Positions 1 through 9,065 are shown, counted from the stretch's first letter. The stretch: 64,000 nucleotides of DNA from Lewinellaceae bacterium (GCA_016713985.1 JADJOD010000031.1:13481-77480), one strand, 5' to 3'. Translations and numbers: made by a program. Notes: generated by a model from the sequence alone, not told the origin.

Positions 1-651
1 AAGGCTCACCGCATGGGGTTCGAAGGTGCCGTGGAAAAACGGTGGGCCTTCCGAATAATCGACAAAGAAATAACTCGTATCGGTAAACCCGTTGGCGTGA
101 ATATATCCGTTGGAAAACACATAATCGTCCACATCGAGCGAGCCGGTGGGCTGGGAATCCTCCACCATTTCAGCGGCGGTGAAGAGGGTATCCGTGAAGG
201 GATGATCGGTGGGGTCGTTGGTCGTGGTGGAAACCAGCACCTGGTACCCGTCGAGGTAGCCGGGGCCGTAATAGGAAAGGGAACGCCAGCATAACCAGTA
301 GGAACTGTCGGGTATTAGCACCGGACTGGTAATCAGCCAGTTGGCATTCCGGACACCCGGATCAACCAGGTAAGAACAACTGGTAAAGGCGTCGTTGTCG
401 GAGCTTTCTTCGCCAAAATCTCCTTCCTGCCACCAACCGAAAGGCGTGAAGCCGGGGCTGACACAAATACCCGCCAGGTGGTCTTCATCGTAGTTCACCC
501 ATTCGAGGTCGTTGCCGGTTGGGAAAGGCAACATGTCGTCGGTGGGATCCGTTTCAAAAGTTTGGTTGATCAGGGTATCCAGCATAACAACCGGCTGTGC
601 CTGAAGGCATAATGCCGTGGCAAAAAAAACCGACGTAAATAATGTTTTCAT
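1..651 (-). CDS. Secreted protein, N-terminal part (cut by window edge)
   Basis: The reading frame is open from the ATG at 649-651 to the window edge, giving about 217 residues of a longer protein. It starts with a typical signal peptide (MKTLFTSVFFATALCLQAQP). The mature part is rich in Asp, Tyr and Trp and has the pattern of cleaved-adhesin or choice-of-anchor-J jelly-roll domains (a W-x-x-x-x-x-D segment, then NWLITSPVL and DSYWLCWRS-like stretches). Such domains are common in T9SS-secreted Bacteroidota proteins, but the C-terminus that would show a sorting signal lies outside the window. The start overlaps the stop of the upstream heptose kinase gene in an ATGA, so the two are probably translationally coupled. 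The domain name is inference from pattern. Confidence 0.7.
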   Translation of the reverse strand, partial: MKTLFTSVFFATALCLQAQPVVMLDTLINQTFETDPTDDMLPFPTGNDLEWVNYDEDHLAGICVSPGFTPFGWWQEGDFGEESSDNDAFTSCSYLVDPGVRNANWLITSPVLIPDSSYWLCWRSLSYYGPGYLDGYQVLVSTTTNDPTDHPFTDTLFTAAEMVEDSQPTGSLDVDDYVFSNGYIHANGFTDTSYFFVDYSEGPPFFHGTFEPHAVSL

Positions 652-1649
652 AACTGTAGATTGTGTTTAAACCAGTTGTCGAGTTCTGCCGCCAAAATCT
701 CCCGGCGAACGGGTACTACCCCGGCAAACTCACAAACCTGTCCGCCTGCGAGGTTGGACAGGGTAGCGATCAGATCCAGGTCAAGCCCGGCAGCCAGCCC
801 CAAAGCGGCAATACTGATGACCGTATCACCGGCTCCGCTCACATCCGCCACGTTGCGCGCCACGGTTGGAAAAAGCCCGCTGAAACCCGTATCGCCGTCC
901 AAATATAACCCTTTTTCGGATAAAGTGATCATGGTCAGGTGATTTTGGAGGGTTTTTCGAAGAAAAGCGGACGCTTGTTGCAGGGATTCCGGCTCCGCGT
1001 ACACCGGGAACGGGGCGCTGTCTCGAATTTCCTTGAGGTTGGGTTTAAACAGGTCCACGCCCCGGTAGGCAAAAAAATTGGCCTTTTTCGGGTCTACGGC
1101 GGTGAGTATTCCGCGTTTTTTCGATGCTTCAATTACCCGCCGGATCACTTCCGGGGTCAGCACACCTTTATTATAGTCCTGCAAAATGACCACCCGGATA
1201 TCTTTTTCGTCTAAGAGAGTCTGCACTTTTTGCAAAAAAAGGCGGGTTTCCGGCTCCGTCAGGTCGTGGGTATCTTCCCGGTCGATACGCAGCATTTGCT
1301 GGTTGTTGCCCAACACCCGTGTTTTTACGGTGGTCACCCGGCCGGGCATGGCGACAATACCTTCTGCGGTGATCTGAAACGCGGGCAGCAGGCGCCGGAA
1401 AGCGTCGCCGTCGTCGTCCTGCCCCACCACGCTGCACAAAACCGGTATACCGCCCAGTGCGCTCACGTTCAGGGCGACGTTTGCAGCGCCCCCCAGGCGG
1501 TCTTCCGTATCCTGGTGCAATACCACCGGTACCGGCGCTTCGGGTGAAATACGGCTCACCGTACCCGTCAGGTACCGGTCGAGCATGACATCACCTACGA
1601 TTAAAACCGGCTGTCCTTCAAGCCTTTGCAGTATTTCCTGTGGTGTCAT
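648..1649 (-). CDS. rfaE1: D-glycero-beta-D-manno-heptose-7-phosphate kinase (HldE N-domain type)
   Basis: PfkB/ribokinase-family sugar kinase of 333 residues. It carries the family start VLIVGDVMLDRY, the RISPEAPVPV and GGAANVALN segments typical of RfaE/HldE kinases, and the C-terminal DVSGAGDTV motif with the catalytic Asp. The enzyme phosphorylates heptose 7-phosphate at C1 for ADP-heptose synthesis, a lipopolysaccharide core precursor, in the cytoplasm. The length fits a stand-alone kinase domain; the nucleotidyltransferase half of bifunctional HldE is absent and must be encoded elsewhere. The start overlaps the end of the MBL-hydrolase gene by 32 bases and the stop overlaps the next gene in an ATGA, so the three minus-strand genes probably form one transcript. 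Confidence 0.9.
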   Translation of the reverse strand: MTPQEILQRLEGQPVLIVGDVMLDRYLTGTVSRISPEAPVPVVLHQDTEDRLGGAANVALNVSALGGIPVLCSVVGQDDDGDAFRRLLPAFQITAEGIVAMPGRVTTVKTRVLGNNQQMLRIDREDTHDLTEPETRLFLQKVQTLLDEKDIRVVILQDYNKGVLTPEVIRRVIEASKKRGILTAVDPKKANFFAYRGVDLFKPNLKEIRDSAPFPVYAEPESLQQASAFLRKTLQNHLTMITLSEKGLYLDGDTGFSGLFPTVARNVADVSGAGDTVISIAALGLAAGLDLDLIATLSNLAGGQVCEFAGVVPVRREILAAELDNWFKHNLQL

Positions 1650-2567
1650 TGGTCTGATTCTGATTTCCTGTCTCTTGTTTTTTTCTCCAGTAGCGCAACA
1701 ATCCCGCTACCGACATAAAAGCCGGATTGGCGGCTTCGTAACGCCGCAAACCCGCTTCATCCACACCGTTCGCCGCCAGTTCGGTCGCTACAAATTTTTC
1801 AAAAAGAGGAACAACTTCTTCCGGAGCCGATTTTTTTTCGGCAAACGGTTTCATCCAGTTGGCCCAGGCAAGCAGGCGTTTTTCCAAAACCTGCAAGTGT
1901 TCGTCCTTGTTCGTTATTTTTCCAAAATGTGTGAGGTACAGGGTTGATACCGGCAACCGGCGCATCAGCGCAATGGAATCCTGCCAGTCTTCGACGTTGA
2001 TATCGGGCGGCGGGCAGGGCGGCGCCACGGGCCCGCCTTCGATTTTTACGCCCGCCACATCGCCGGTAAACCGCACGGCCTCCGCGCCGTCGGACACTTC
2101 CCAGGCAATATGGTGCACCGCGTGACCCGGCGTATACCAGGCCGTGAACCGCAAACCGCAGGTTTCGATACACTCGCCGTGGCCGGGAGCGTACAGCCGG
2201 GAATCTTCGACCGGGTGCATGGGCCCCACAGGCTGTCCATGTGTTCCTTATAGATCATCCGGGCGGAATTGTACAGTTTTTCAGGCGCCGCCAGGTGGGG
2301 CAAACCTTTCGGATGTACATAAATACGGGCGCCTTTCTCCGCAAATGCCCAGGCCGCGCCGGCATGGTCAAAATGGATGTGCGACAAAAAAACGTGTTGA
2401 AAATCAGCGATTTGCAAGCCCTTCTCTGCCAGCGCCGCTTCCAGATGTGGAAGTGTGGAGGCCGGCCCCGTTTCTACGAGGGCGAGTCCTTCCGGACCCT
2501 CGATCACAAAGGCGGCGATGGCGTGTTCGATATCTAAAAACCCAAGGTCGAGGATATGAATTTTCAT
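1618..2567 (-). CDS. MBL-fold metallo-hydrolase (one frameshift near 2221-2227)
   Basis: Metallo-beta-lactamase fold hydrolase of about 316 residues. The metal-binding motif HIHFDH lies in the N-terminal half, and PGHAVHH and FTGDVAG supply the later His and Asp ligands. The start is the ATG at 2567 (MKIHILDLGF); codons further upstream look unlike coding sequence. The two halves lie in different frames: the first runs to EHMDSLWGP and the second begins PMHPVEDSRLYAPGHGE. Adding one base in the GGGGCCC run at 2221-2227 restores a continuous protein, so a sequencing deletion is the simplest reading. The family includes glyoxalase II-like and other thioesterases; the substrate is unknown. It lies upstream of rfaE1 and overlaps it. 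Confidence 0.8.
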
Positions 2568-2604
2568 GGGGTAAAAGTATGGCGTGGTGTCCGCATTTAC
2601 CGCA

Positions 2605-2636
2605 CAAAAAAGCCTCCACAGCACGCTGCGGAGGCC
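2605..2636 (-). terminator. Rho-independent terminator, minus strand
   Basis: Read on the minus strand, a GC-rich stem (GCCTCCGCAGC with GTGGAGGC) is followed directly by six T. It lies between the acyl-CoA dehydrogenase stop and the MBL-hydrolase start, so it should end the dehydrogenase transcript and separate the two units. Confidence 0.7.
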
Positions 2637-2757
2637 CAAAAATTACAAAACAAAACAAACTATGGGAAAAAAATCTTGATTCGGGATCGTGAAAGCAAAT
2701 GTAATAACATCAAATTGTTTGCCACAATTTTCATTTTTGCTTTTTTGCAAAACCGGC

Positions 2758-3906
2758 TTATTCTTTCAAGGCTTCGCGGGAAATGACCAATTTTTGTATT
2801 TCCGAAGTTCCTTCCCCGATGGTGCACAACTTGGAATCGCGGTAGAATTTTTCCACCGGAAAATCTTTGGTATAGCCGTATCCGCCGTGTACCTGCACGG
2901 CATCGGTGCTTACTTCCACCGAAATTTCGGAAGCGTAGTATTTGGCCATAGCGGCTTGTTTGGTGCATTTTTGGCCGGCATCTTTGAGGAATCCCGCCTG
3001 CCGGGTAAGTAGTTCAGCGGCTTCAATTTTGGTCGCCATATCGGCAAGTTTAAAACTGATCCCCTGAAAATTGGCGATGGGCTGGCCAAACTGCTGGCGT
3101 TCCTTGGCGTATTTGACCGAAGCTTCGTAGGCACCTTTGGCGATCCCCAGGGCCAGCGATGCGATGGAAATCCGCCCGCCGTCGAGGATTTTCATGGACT
3201 GGATAAACCCTTCGCCTACCGCTCCCAGAATCTGGCTTTCGGGAATCCGGCACTGGTCAAAAATGATCTCTGCGGTTTCGCTGGCGCGCATGCCGAGTTT
3301 GTTCTCCTTTTTTCCGGCGAGAAAACCGGGTGTGCCGCGCTCTATAACAAATGCCGTCATGCCCCGGCTGTCTAACAGGTCGCCCGTGCGGGCGATGACC
3401 ACGGCGACGTGGCCGCTTTTGCCGTGTGTGATCCAGAGTTTGTTGCCGTTGAGCACCCAGTGGTCGCCGTCGCGGGTAGCGGTGCATTGCATACGCATCG
3501 CATCGGAGCCGGTATTCGGTTCGGTGAGTCCCCAGGCGCCGATCCATTCGCCGGTGGCTAATTTCGGCAGGTAGCGGCGTTTTTGTTCTTCGTTGCCAAA
3601 AGAAAGTATATGATTGGTACACAGCGAATTATGCGCTGCCACACTCAGACCGATAGAGCCGCAAACCTTGGCAATTTCTTCGATGATCGTGATGTATTCC
3701 TGGTAGCCGAGGCCGGCTCCGTGGTATTCTTCCGGCACCAGCACGCCCAGAAAACCGTGTTTGCCCATCTGATGGAACAAATCCATCGGAAAATGCTGGC
3801 TTTCATCCCATTCCATGACGTGGGGGCGGATATACGTTTCGGCAAAGTCACGGGCACTTTGGCGGATCAACTGGAGGTTATTTGCGAGTTCGGCGGATTG
3901 TCCCAT
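2758..3906 (-). CDS. Acyl-CoA dehydrogenase
   Basis: FAD-dependent acyl-CoA dehydrogenase of 382 residues, the normal size for short- or medium-chain enzymes. Visible family signatures are GAWGLTEPNTGSD (flavin and substrate loop), the ITHGKSGHV region and the C-terminal YRDSKLCTIGEGTSEIQ segment, where the position after YRD.K and the late Gly-rich EGTSEIQ loop match this family. It catalyses the alpha,beta-dehydrogenation of acyl-CoA thioesters in fatty-acid or branched-chain amino-acid breakdown. I chose the ATG at 3906 (MGQSAELANN) over the longer frame to 3993, because it gives the family's usual length and has the same 16-base leader as the next gene upstream. No electron-transfer flavoprotein gene is nearby. 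The chain-length specificity cannot be read from sequence. Confidence 0.93.
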   Translation of the reverse strand: MGQSAELANNLQLIRQSARDFAETYIRPHVMEWDESQHFPMDLFHQMGKHGFLGVLVPEEYHGAGLGYQEYITIIEEIAKVCGSIGLSVAAHNSLCTNHILSFGNEEQKRRYLPKLATGEWIGAWGLTEPNTGSDAMRMQCTATRDGDHWVLNGNKLWITHGKSGHVAVVIARTGDLLDSRGMTAFVIERGTPGFLAGKKENKLGMRASETAEIIFDQCRIPESQILGAVGEGFIQSMKILDGGRISIASLALGIAKGAYEASVKYAKERQQFGQPIANFQGISFKLADMATKIEAAELLTRQAGFLKDAGQKCTKQAAMAKYYASEISVEVSTDAVQVHGGYGYTKDFPVEKFYRDSKLCTIGEGTSEIQKLVISREALKE

Positions 3907-4040
3907 ACGTTTGATTTTAATTGCAGTCGGGGCGGCGTTTTTTTGATACCTGTGTGGTGCAGGCGCCTGCCCGGGGGCAAAATTGAAGTTCAAAGGTACG
4001 GCGAAAGTTCAGGAACGAAACGACAATTTCTGCAAATGGG

Positions 4041-4475
4041 CTACTCCAGGACGAAACGGTGATACTGTTCCAGTTGGGTGCCCCAGTTGTCGACCGCCCA
4101 AAGCCGGAACTCAATCACATCGCCCGGCTCGAATTGCCCCGGCCCCGGCACGTTCAGGTTATGAATCGCTACTTCGGCGTCCAGGGTCACGGTATTGCTC
4201 CGGATGCCTTCGTCGCCCTGCAAAATGCCGCCGAAAGAATTATTGACGGTGTAGGAAAACTCCCATTCGGTAATAAACTGGTCTTCCGCGTCGGGATCGG
4301 TGGTGCTCATGCCGATCAAAAATTCGAGTGCGTCGCCGGGGGTCTGGGTGCCCGAATGGTCGTCGTCGAACCAGCGCACGTCGAACCGGTCGAGGCTCAG
4401 GGGATAAGGGTCGCGTTCGCAGCCGGTGGCGAGCAAAAGAGTGGACAGCAGGAAAAAAAAGATGGCCTTATTCAT
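4041..4475 (-). CDS. Small lipoprotein of unknown function
   Basis: A 144-residue protein with a signal peptide ending in LLLATGC, a good lipobox, so it is probably anchored in the outer or inner membrane by its Cys. The mature part is acidic, with a DPYPLSLDRFDVRWFDDDHSG segment near the lipid anchor followed by a compact domain rich in beta-strand-like stretches. I do not recognise a family. The end of the gene lies 134 bases before the acyl-CoA dehydrogenase start. Its start codon and 13 upstream bases are identical to those of that gene, which hints at shared translational or transcriptional control or at local duplication of the leader. Confidence 0.7.
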   Translation of the reverse strand: MNKAIFFFLLSTLLLATGCERDPYPLSLDRFDVRWFDDDHSGTQTPGDALEFLIGMSTTDPDAEDQFITEWEFSYTVNNSFGGILQGDEGIRSNTVTLDAEVAIHNLNVPGPGQFEPGDVIEFRLWAVDNWGTQLEQYHRFVLE

Positions 4476-4616
4476 ACGTTTGATTTTAGGGCAAACGTAG
4501 GGGTGAAAACCGGTTCAAGGCAAGGGCTGCGGTTGGGTTTAGGACGGGTTTAACCTTTGGGAAGGTATTAACAGGAGAAACAGGTGAATTTTAACACGAA
4601 TTTAAAATGTTGTAAA

Positions 4617-5891
4617 TCAATACTTATACTTCCCTTTCCAATCCTCCCGCAACTTCGCCCGCACCCGTTCTTCGGAGGGGTTTTCACCCGGTTCGTACAA
4701 CACCTTGCCGTCGATGTCCTGTGGCAGATTGTCCTGTTGCACAAAATTGCCCGCAAAATCATGCGCATACCGGTAACCGGAGCCGTAATTGAGTTCCTTC
4801 ATCAGTTTGGTCGGCGCGTTGCGCAGGTGCAGTGGCACGGGCAGACTGCCGGTTTGTTTGACCAAACTCATGGCGTTTTCGATGGCCATGTAAGCCGAAT
4901 TGCTTTTGGGCGAAGTGGCGAGATAAACCGCACATTGTGAAAGAATTATGCGCGCTTCGGGCATGCCGATCATACGAATGGCGTCCATGGTGGTAGTGGC
5001 CAGCAGCAGCGCATTCGGGTTGGCTAATCCCACGTCTTCGGCAGCGAGAATGACCATACGCCGGGCGATAAATTCGATGTCTTCTCCCCCGTCGAGCATA
5101 CGCGCCAGCCAGTACACCGCAGCATTGGGATCGCTGCCGCGTATACTTTTGATAAAAGCCGAAATGACGTCGTAGTGCTGCTCGCCGGTTTTGTCGTACA
5201 AGGCGGCGTTTTGCTGGATGAGTTCGCGCACGAGGTCGTTGGTGACCCGGAATTCCTCGCCGGGTTCGCGGTAGTTCGCGATGAGTTCGAGCGCATTCAG
5301 CAAACGCCGGGCGTCGCCGCCGGAATAAAGCAGCAGGGCGTCGTATTCCTGCATTTTAATGTCCAAATCCTTCAACATCGCGTCTTCACGCAAAGCCCGG
5401 TCGACAAGGCCGATCAGTTCATCTTTCGTAAGATGTTGAAGCACATACACCTGGCAGCGCGACAGCAAAGCAGGAATGACCTCGAACGACGGATTTTCGG
5501 TGGTGGCACCGATGAGCGTCACGATGCCTCTTTCCACGGCGCCGAGCAAGGCATCCTGCTGGCTTTTGGAAAAACGGTGGATTTCGTCGATAAACAGGAT
5601 GGCGCCTTTTTGCTGAAACAGGTTCTGTTTGTCTGCACTTTCGATGGCCTCACGAATGTCTTTCACCCCTGAATTGATGGCCGACAACTGGAAAAAGGGT
5701 TTGTTCAGGAGTTTTGCGATGAGTTGCGCGAGGGTCGTTTTGCCCACTCCGGGCGGCCCCCAGAGGATAAAAGAAGGTATTTTGCCCCGTTCGATGGCTT
5801 GCCGCAACACCGCATTTTCACCCACGAGGTGCTCCTGGCCGACAAATTCGGCGAGGCTTTGGGGGCGCATACGTTCGGCGAGCGGCGTCAT
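4617..5891 (-). CDS. rarA: Replication-associated recombination protein A (AAA+ ATPase)
   Basis: RarA/MgsA/WRNIP1-family AAA+ ATPase of 424 residues. Walker A is GPPGVGKTT and Walker B is FIDEIHR; the arginine finger region GATTENPSFEV and the C-terminal NYGSGYRYAHDF segment are diagnostic for the family. It acts at stalled replication forks as a tetrameric clamp-loader-like ATPase. The start at 5891 (MTPLAERMRPQSL) matches the usual N-terminus; the longer frame to 6062 adds sequence unlike the family. A promoter lies at 6009-6037 and a 9-base tandem repeat sits in the leader. It appears monocistronic. Confidence 0.93.
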   Translation of the reverse strand: MTPLAERMRPQSLAEFVGQEHLVGENAVLRQAIERGKIPSFILWGPPGVGKTTLAQLIAKLLNKPFFQLSAINSGVKDIREAIESADKQNLFQQKGAILFIDEIHRFSKSQQDALLGAVERGIVTLIGATTENPSFEVIPALLSRCQVYVLQHLTKDELIGLVDRALREDAMLKDLDIKMQEYDALLLYSGGDARRLLNALELIANYREPGEEFRVTNDLVRELIQQNAALYDKTGEQHYDVISAFIKSIRGSDPNAAVYWLARMLDGGEDIEFIARRMVILAAEDVGLANPNALLLATTTMDAIRMIGMPEARIILSQCAVYLATSPKSNSAYMAIENAMSLVKQTGSLPVPLHLRNAPTKLMKELNYGSGYRYAHDFAGNFVQQDNLPQDIDGKVLYEPGENPSEERVRAKLREDWKGKYKY

Positions 5892-5940
5892 GAGTGAGAA
5901 GAGCAGTAGCGCGAACTTTAGTTCGCCTTTGCCGGATTTT

Positions 5941-5965
5941 GTGTGAGCGGTGTGAGCGGTGTGAG
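5941..5965. repeat. 9-bp tandem repeat in rarA leader
   Basis: The unit GTGTGAGCG is repeated almost three times. It lies about 50 bases upstream of the rarA start, inside the presumed leader, and resembles the other 7-9 bp tandem repeats seen in intergenic parts of this window. Confidence 0.8.
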
Positions 5966-6008
5966 AATTAAATGAAGACAATTCTTGGGGTTCCGGTAAT
6001 TTTGTGTG

Positions 6009-6037
6009 CAAAAATACACAAATTGTGACCGGATCAA
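6009..6037 (-). promoter_or_regulatory. Bacteroidota-type promoter for rarA
   Basis: On the minus strand TTG is followed after 18 bases by TATTTTTG, matching the Bacteroidota -33/-7 consensus (TTG ... TAnnTTTG). It gives a leader of about 110 bases before the rarA ATG at 5891. The remaining bases to 6207 hold nothing else I can identify. Confidence 0.55.
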
Positions 6038-6207
6038 GGAATCGACACTGGAAGGATAGCAAAACGGATGAAACGGATCGGGCGGATTGGAACGGGTTTT
6101 TGAACCCGATGAAGCATTACAAATCGACTCATATCCGTTTTTCCATCCTGTTTATTCAATAAATCACAACTTGAGCGAATTAACTTGTTTGCTTTAATTG
6201 CCTTAAA

Positions 6208-6960
6208 ATGAATTTTTACAAAAAATTATTACACTCTCACGCCCTGCTCGCCTCGGCTTCTCCGCCTGTTCTCCCAAAATCGGCAACCCGCCCGCCGCCC
6301 GGCTTCAATGCCAAGATTCAGATGCCAAGGCCGTCGCCATCGCCGACGAGGTCATGCAGGCATGGGCGGGCGAAAAGCCTGGGACGACACCCGTTGCATC
6401 GCCTGGAATTTTTTCGGAAACCGCACGCTCCTGTGGGATAAACAATCCGGCATGTGCCGCATCGAGTGGCAAAAAAAGCCGTTGAAAGTGATCGTCAACC
6501 TGAACGACGGCGGGGGCAAGGTATTACTCGACGGGGTGGAACAAACCCATCCCGACAGTCTTTCCAAATACCTCGAAATCGGCAAAAAGTATGGATCAAC
6601 GACGCCTATTGGCTCCTGATGCCCTTCAAACTCAAAGATTCCGGCGTCACGTTGAAATACCTGGGAGAAGGCAAAACGGACAAAGGGGAAGCGGATTTGC
6701 TGCAACTTACATTTCAGAATGTTGGTGTGACGCCCGATAACAAATACCACGTATGGGTCGACAAAAAGACCCGTTTGGTAACACAATGGGCTTTTTTTCC
6801 AAAATTTGCGGACGAAAAACCGCAGTTCATCAATGCCTGGGCCGACTATACACGATACGGAAAAATCCTGCTTTCGGGCAGCCGGGGTACCGAACGTTCG
6901 ACGTTAAACCCGATCAAGGTGATGGAGGAAGCCCCGGCGGGGTCGTTTGAAAAATGGTAA
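6208..6960 (+). CDS. LolA-like envelope lipoprotein, three frameshifts
   Basis: Pieces in three frames join to one protein of about 250 residues. It has a short signal with a Cys after FSA, then a helical segment around DEVMQAMGG, a WNFFG strand and a long C-terminal part that ends in PAGSFEKW. The pattern (MGG, W, Y/W-rich strands) resembles Bacteroidota proteins related to outer-membrane lipoprotein carriers (LolA/LppX fold). Single-base losses near 6240, 6358 and 6585 explain the frame changes; the last is in an AAAAA run. The density of errors could also mean real decay, but the encoded protein stays coherent across each join. It precedes the DUF4403 gene on the same strand by 54 bases. 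Confidence 0.6.
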
Positions 6961-7014
6961 TTTATTAATTTTTACTGACTTACGAGAATGACTCGTTTAA
7001 AATACAACCCAAAT

Positions 7015-8392
7015 ATGAAGGCCAAAATCGCCCTCTCCACATTACTTGTCATGCTTCTTTTCCCCTTCTGCAAAACTGCAAAAATCACCGACGCCCCCAA
7101 ACCGCCGGAAAACTACAATCCTTCGGAAGAACCGCCACTCGTCAGCACCATCGCCATCCCGGTCAACATTTGCATGGCCGACATCCTGACCAGCCTCAAT
7201 GGCCGGCTCGCCGGAAAAGCCCTGTTTGAGGACTATTCCTACACCGACAACGGCAACGACGGCCTCATGCTCACCATCTGGAAAAGCCAGGACCTTACCA
7301 TGTTCCTCAGCGGCAACACCATCAAATACCGCCTCCCGCTCAAACTCTGGATGAAAAAAAACCTGCTCGTCACGGATGCCGAAGCGGATGCCGAACTCGC
7401 GCTGAACATGAAAACAACCTTCAGTATCAACGAAGACTGGTCGCTGAGCACCCAAACCGAGGTGGAATACCACGAGTGGCTTTCCAAACCCCGGCTCAAA
7501 ACCGGCATCGGCGACATCAGTGTCGAAACACTCGCCAACCTCGCCCTCAACCGAAGCAAAAAAAATATCAGCCAGACCCTCGACCGTTTTGTAAGTCAGC
7601 AACTGACCCTGAAACCCTACTTGCAGGATGCCTGGACGGCCTGCAAAACCCATCCTGCTCGATTCCATGTACAGGATGTGGGTAAAAACCACCCCCACCA
7701 GCATCGGCATGACGCCGATCACGTCCAACTGGAATAATATCAGCGCCAAAATCGCCGTCGAATGCCTCAACGACGTCACCTTCGGCGAAAAACCCTGGTT
7801 TCGCGAAAACTCCACCCTGCCCAACCTGCGCCACATCAGCGAGGCGCCCGACGATTTCCAGGTGCGGGTAGCCACCGACGTGCCCTTCCCGGAAGCGGAG
7901 CGGCTGGCCAAAAATATGATGATCGGGCAGACCTTCGAGTCGGGAAAAAACAAGGTAAAAATAGAAGACATCCAACTCTGGGGCAACAACGACAAATTAG
8001 TGGTCAACGCCAGATTGTCGGGCTCCTTCAGCGGCAATATCTACTTTATCGGAAAACCGGAATACAACCCGACGAAAAACCAGATTGAAGTAAAAGACCT
8101 TGATTTTCATATCGATACACGCAGTTTCCTGATGCGTTCCGCCGCCTGGCTCTTCCAGGGCGCCATCAAAAACCAGATGAAAAAGGCCATGGTTTTTCCC
8201 ATGGAAGACAACATCCGGCAACTAAAAACCTCCGTGCAGCAATCACTTGACCGCTATGAACTGCAACCCGGCGTGGTGCTCACCGGCACCGTGGACAGCG
8301 TGACGGTGGAAAGCACCAAAATCACCCCGACAAGCATCCGGGTCAATTTGTTTTCGAATGGGAAATTGAATGTGGATGTGAAGGGGTTGTGA
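7015..8392 (+). CDS. DUF4403-family envelope protein (one frameshift near 7645)
   Basis: About 459 residues. The N-terminus (MKAKIALSTLLVMLLFPFCK) is a signal peptide with a possible lipoprotein Cys. The body has the repeated beta-strand pattern of DUF4403, a family with a lipid-binding SMP/TULIP-like architecture in Gram-negative bacteria. The first half runs to QDAWTACK; the second continues as PILLDSMYRMWVKTT in another frame. One extra or missing A in the AAAA run at 7645-7648 restores the frame. The ATG at 7015 is preferred over 6988 because it begins the signal peptide. The last 72 coding bases, including the stop, are part of a 74-bp block that occurs again at 8992-9065 after a toxin-antitoxin pair. 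Confidence 0.75.
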
Positions 8393-8394
8393 GG
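8321..8394 (+). repeat. 74-bp direct repeat, copy 1 (3' end of DUF4403 gene)
   Basis: The stretch begins ATCACCCCGACAAGC and ends with the stop codon plus two bases. It is identical over 74 bases to 8992-9065; the bases on either side differ. The copies bracket the toxin-antitoxin pair. Confidence 0.97.
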
Positions 8395-8425
8395 GGCCGG
8401 ATTTCAAGATTTTTGATAACCTTGC

Positions 8426-8433
8426 TATCTTTG
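8426..8433 (+). promoter_or_regulatory. -7 promoter element of toxin-antitoxin pair
   Basis: TATCTTTG matches TAnnTTTG and lies 17 bases before the antitoxin ATG. A weak TTTC lies 20 bases upstream in the -33 position. It sits inside the inserted cassette, so the pair carries its own promoter. Confidence 0.5.
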
Positions 8434-8450
8434 TTCAAAATTCTACGATT

Positions 8451-8657
8451 ATGAAAGTGTTGATTGAAGTTCAGGATGAGCAGGCCGGCTTTTTGATGGA
8501 ATTGCTGAAAAACCTGCCTTTTATTACATACAAAACACTAACGCCCGCAAAAGCGCAATTCCTGGAAGAACTGCGCGAAGCCGTTGACAATGTGAAACTT
8601 GTCAAGCAGGGAAAACTCATGGCACGTCCGCTCAAAGAGGTGCTTGATGATTTATAG
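8451..8657 (+). CDS. Antitoxin component (68 residues)
   Basis: A short acidic protein beginning MKVLIEVQDEQAGFLMELL, with a first strand and helix and a C-terminal helix ending PLKEVLDDL. This is the layout of small antitoxins paired with RelE/ParE toxins in Bacteroidota: an N-terminal folded part and a C-terminal tail that wraps the toxin. The gene overlaps the toxin gene by 11 bases, the common order antitoxin then toxin. I cannot assign a DNA-binding fold. Both genes sit between 74-bp direct repeats. The role is inferred from size, order and partner. Confidence 0.7.
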   Translation: MKVLIEVQDEQAGFLMELLKNLPFITYKTLTPAKAQFLEELREAVDNVKLVKQGKLMARPLKEVLDDL

Positions 8658-8973
8658 TGTTGTTTTTATCCCGCCCTTTGACCGGCAACTGAAACGTCTG
8701 TCGAAAAAATATCCTTCGCTGAAGAACGACCTCGCGGCGTTAGGTGAAGTTCTTGCCAATAACCCCACGCTCGGCACGTCACTCGGAAACAATTGTTTCA
8801 AAATTCGATTGGCAATCACCTCGAAAGGCAAAGGCAAAAGTGGAGGCGCCCGAGTGATTACATATTTCTACGTTTCAGAGCAAATGGTTTTTCTTCTGTC
8901 TATCTACGACAAGTCTGAGCAGACCGACATTTCAGACAAAGAACTTGCTGATTTATTGCAGTTTATAGAATAA
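8647..8973 (+). CDS. RelE/ParE-superfamily toxin
   Basis: A basic protein of 108 residues with the fold pattern of RelE/ParE toxins: FDRQLKRLSKKYPSLKNDL as the first helical hairpin, then CFKIRLAI, ARVITYFYV and VFLLSIYDKSEQTDIS as the beta-sheet with the usual IYDKSE.xxI end. RelE members cut mRNA on the ribosome and ParE members poison gyrase; which applies is not visible. The start at 8647 (MIYSVVFIPPF) is chosen over 8599 because it begins at the first strand and overlaps the antitoxin end by 11 bases. Its stop is followed after 18 bases by the second 74-bp repeat. Confidence 0.8.
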   Translation: MIYSVVFIPPFDRQLKRLSKKYPSLKNDLAALGEVLANNPTLGTSLGNNCFKIRLAITSKGKGKSGGARVITYFYVSEQMVFLLSIYDKSEQTDISDKELADLLQFIE

Positions 8974-8991
8974 GCGAAAAAAAACGCTCGT

Positions 8992-9065
8992 ATCACCCCG
9001 ACAAGCATCCGGGTCAATTTGTTTTCGAATGGGAAATTGAATGTGGATGTGAAGGGGTTGTGAGG
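8992..9065 (+). repeat. 74-bp direct repeat, copy 2
   Basis: Identical to 8321-8394. Here the block is cut off from the DUF4403 gene and lies between the toxin gene and the M14 peptidase, whose ATG is 58 bases downstream. Confidence 0.97.

Larger units (their letters stand above)
8395..9065 (+). mobile_element. Inserted toxin-antitoxin cassette bounded by 74-bp repeats
   Basis: A 671-bp unit made of a promoter, two overlapping genes of a toxin-antitoxin pair and a second copy of the DUF4403 3' end. No transposase, integrase or terminal inverted repeat is visible. The structure, in which the newcomer restores or copies the 3' end of its host gene, is like that left by site-specific integrative elements, but a simple duplication or an assembly fault could produce it too. 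The call as mobile is inference from the repeats and the cargo. Confidence 0.5.

Noticed and set aside
7042..8037. Long minus-strand frame opposite DUF4403
   Set aside because: It has no start context or motif; the plus strand has a signal peptide and family pattern.
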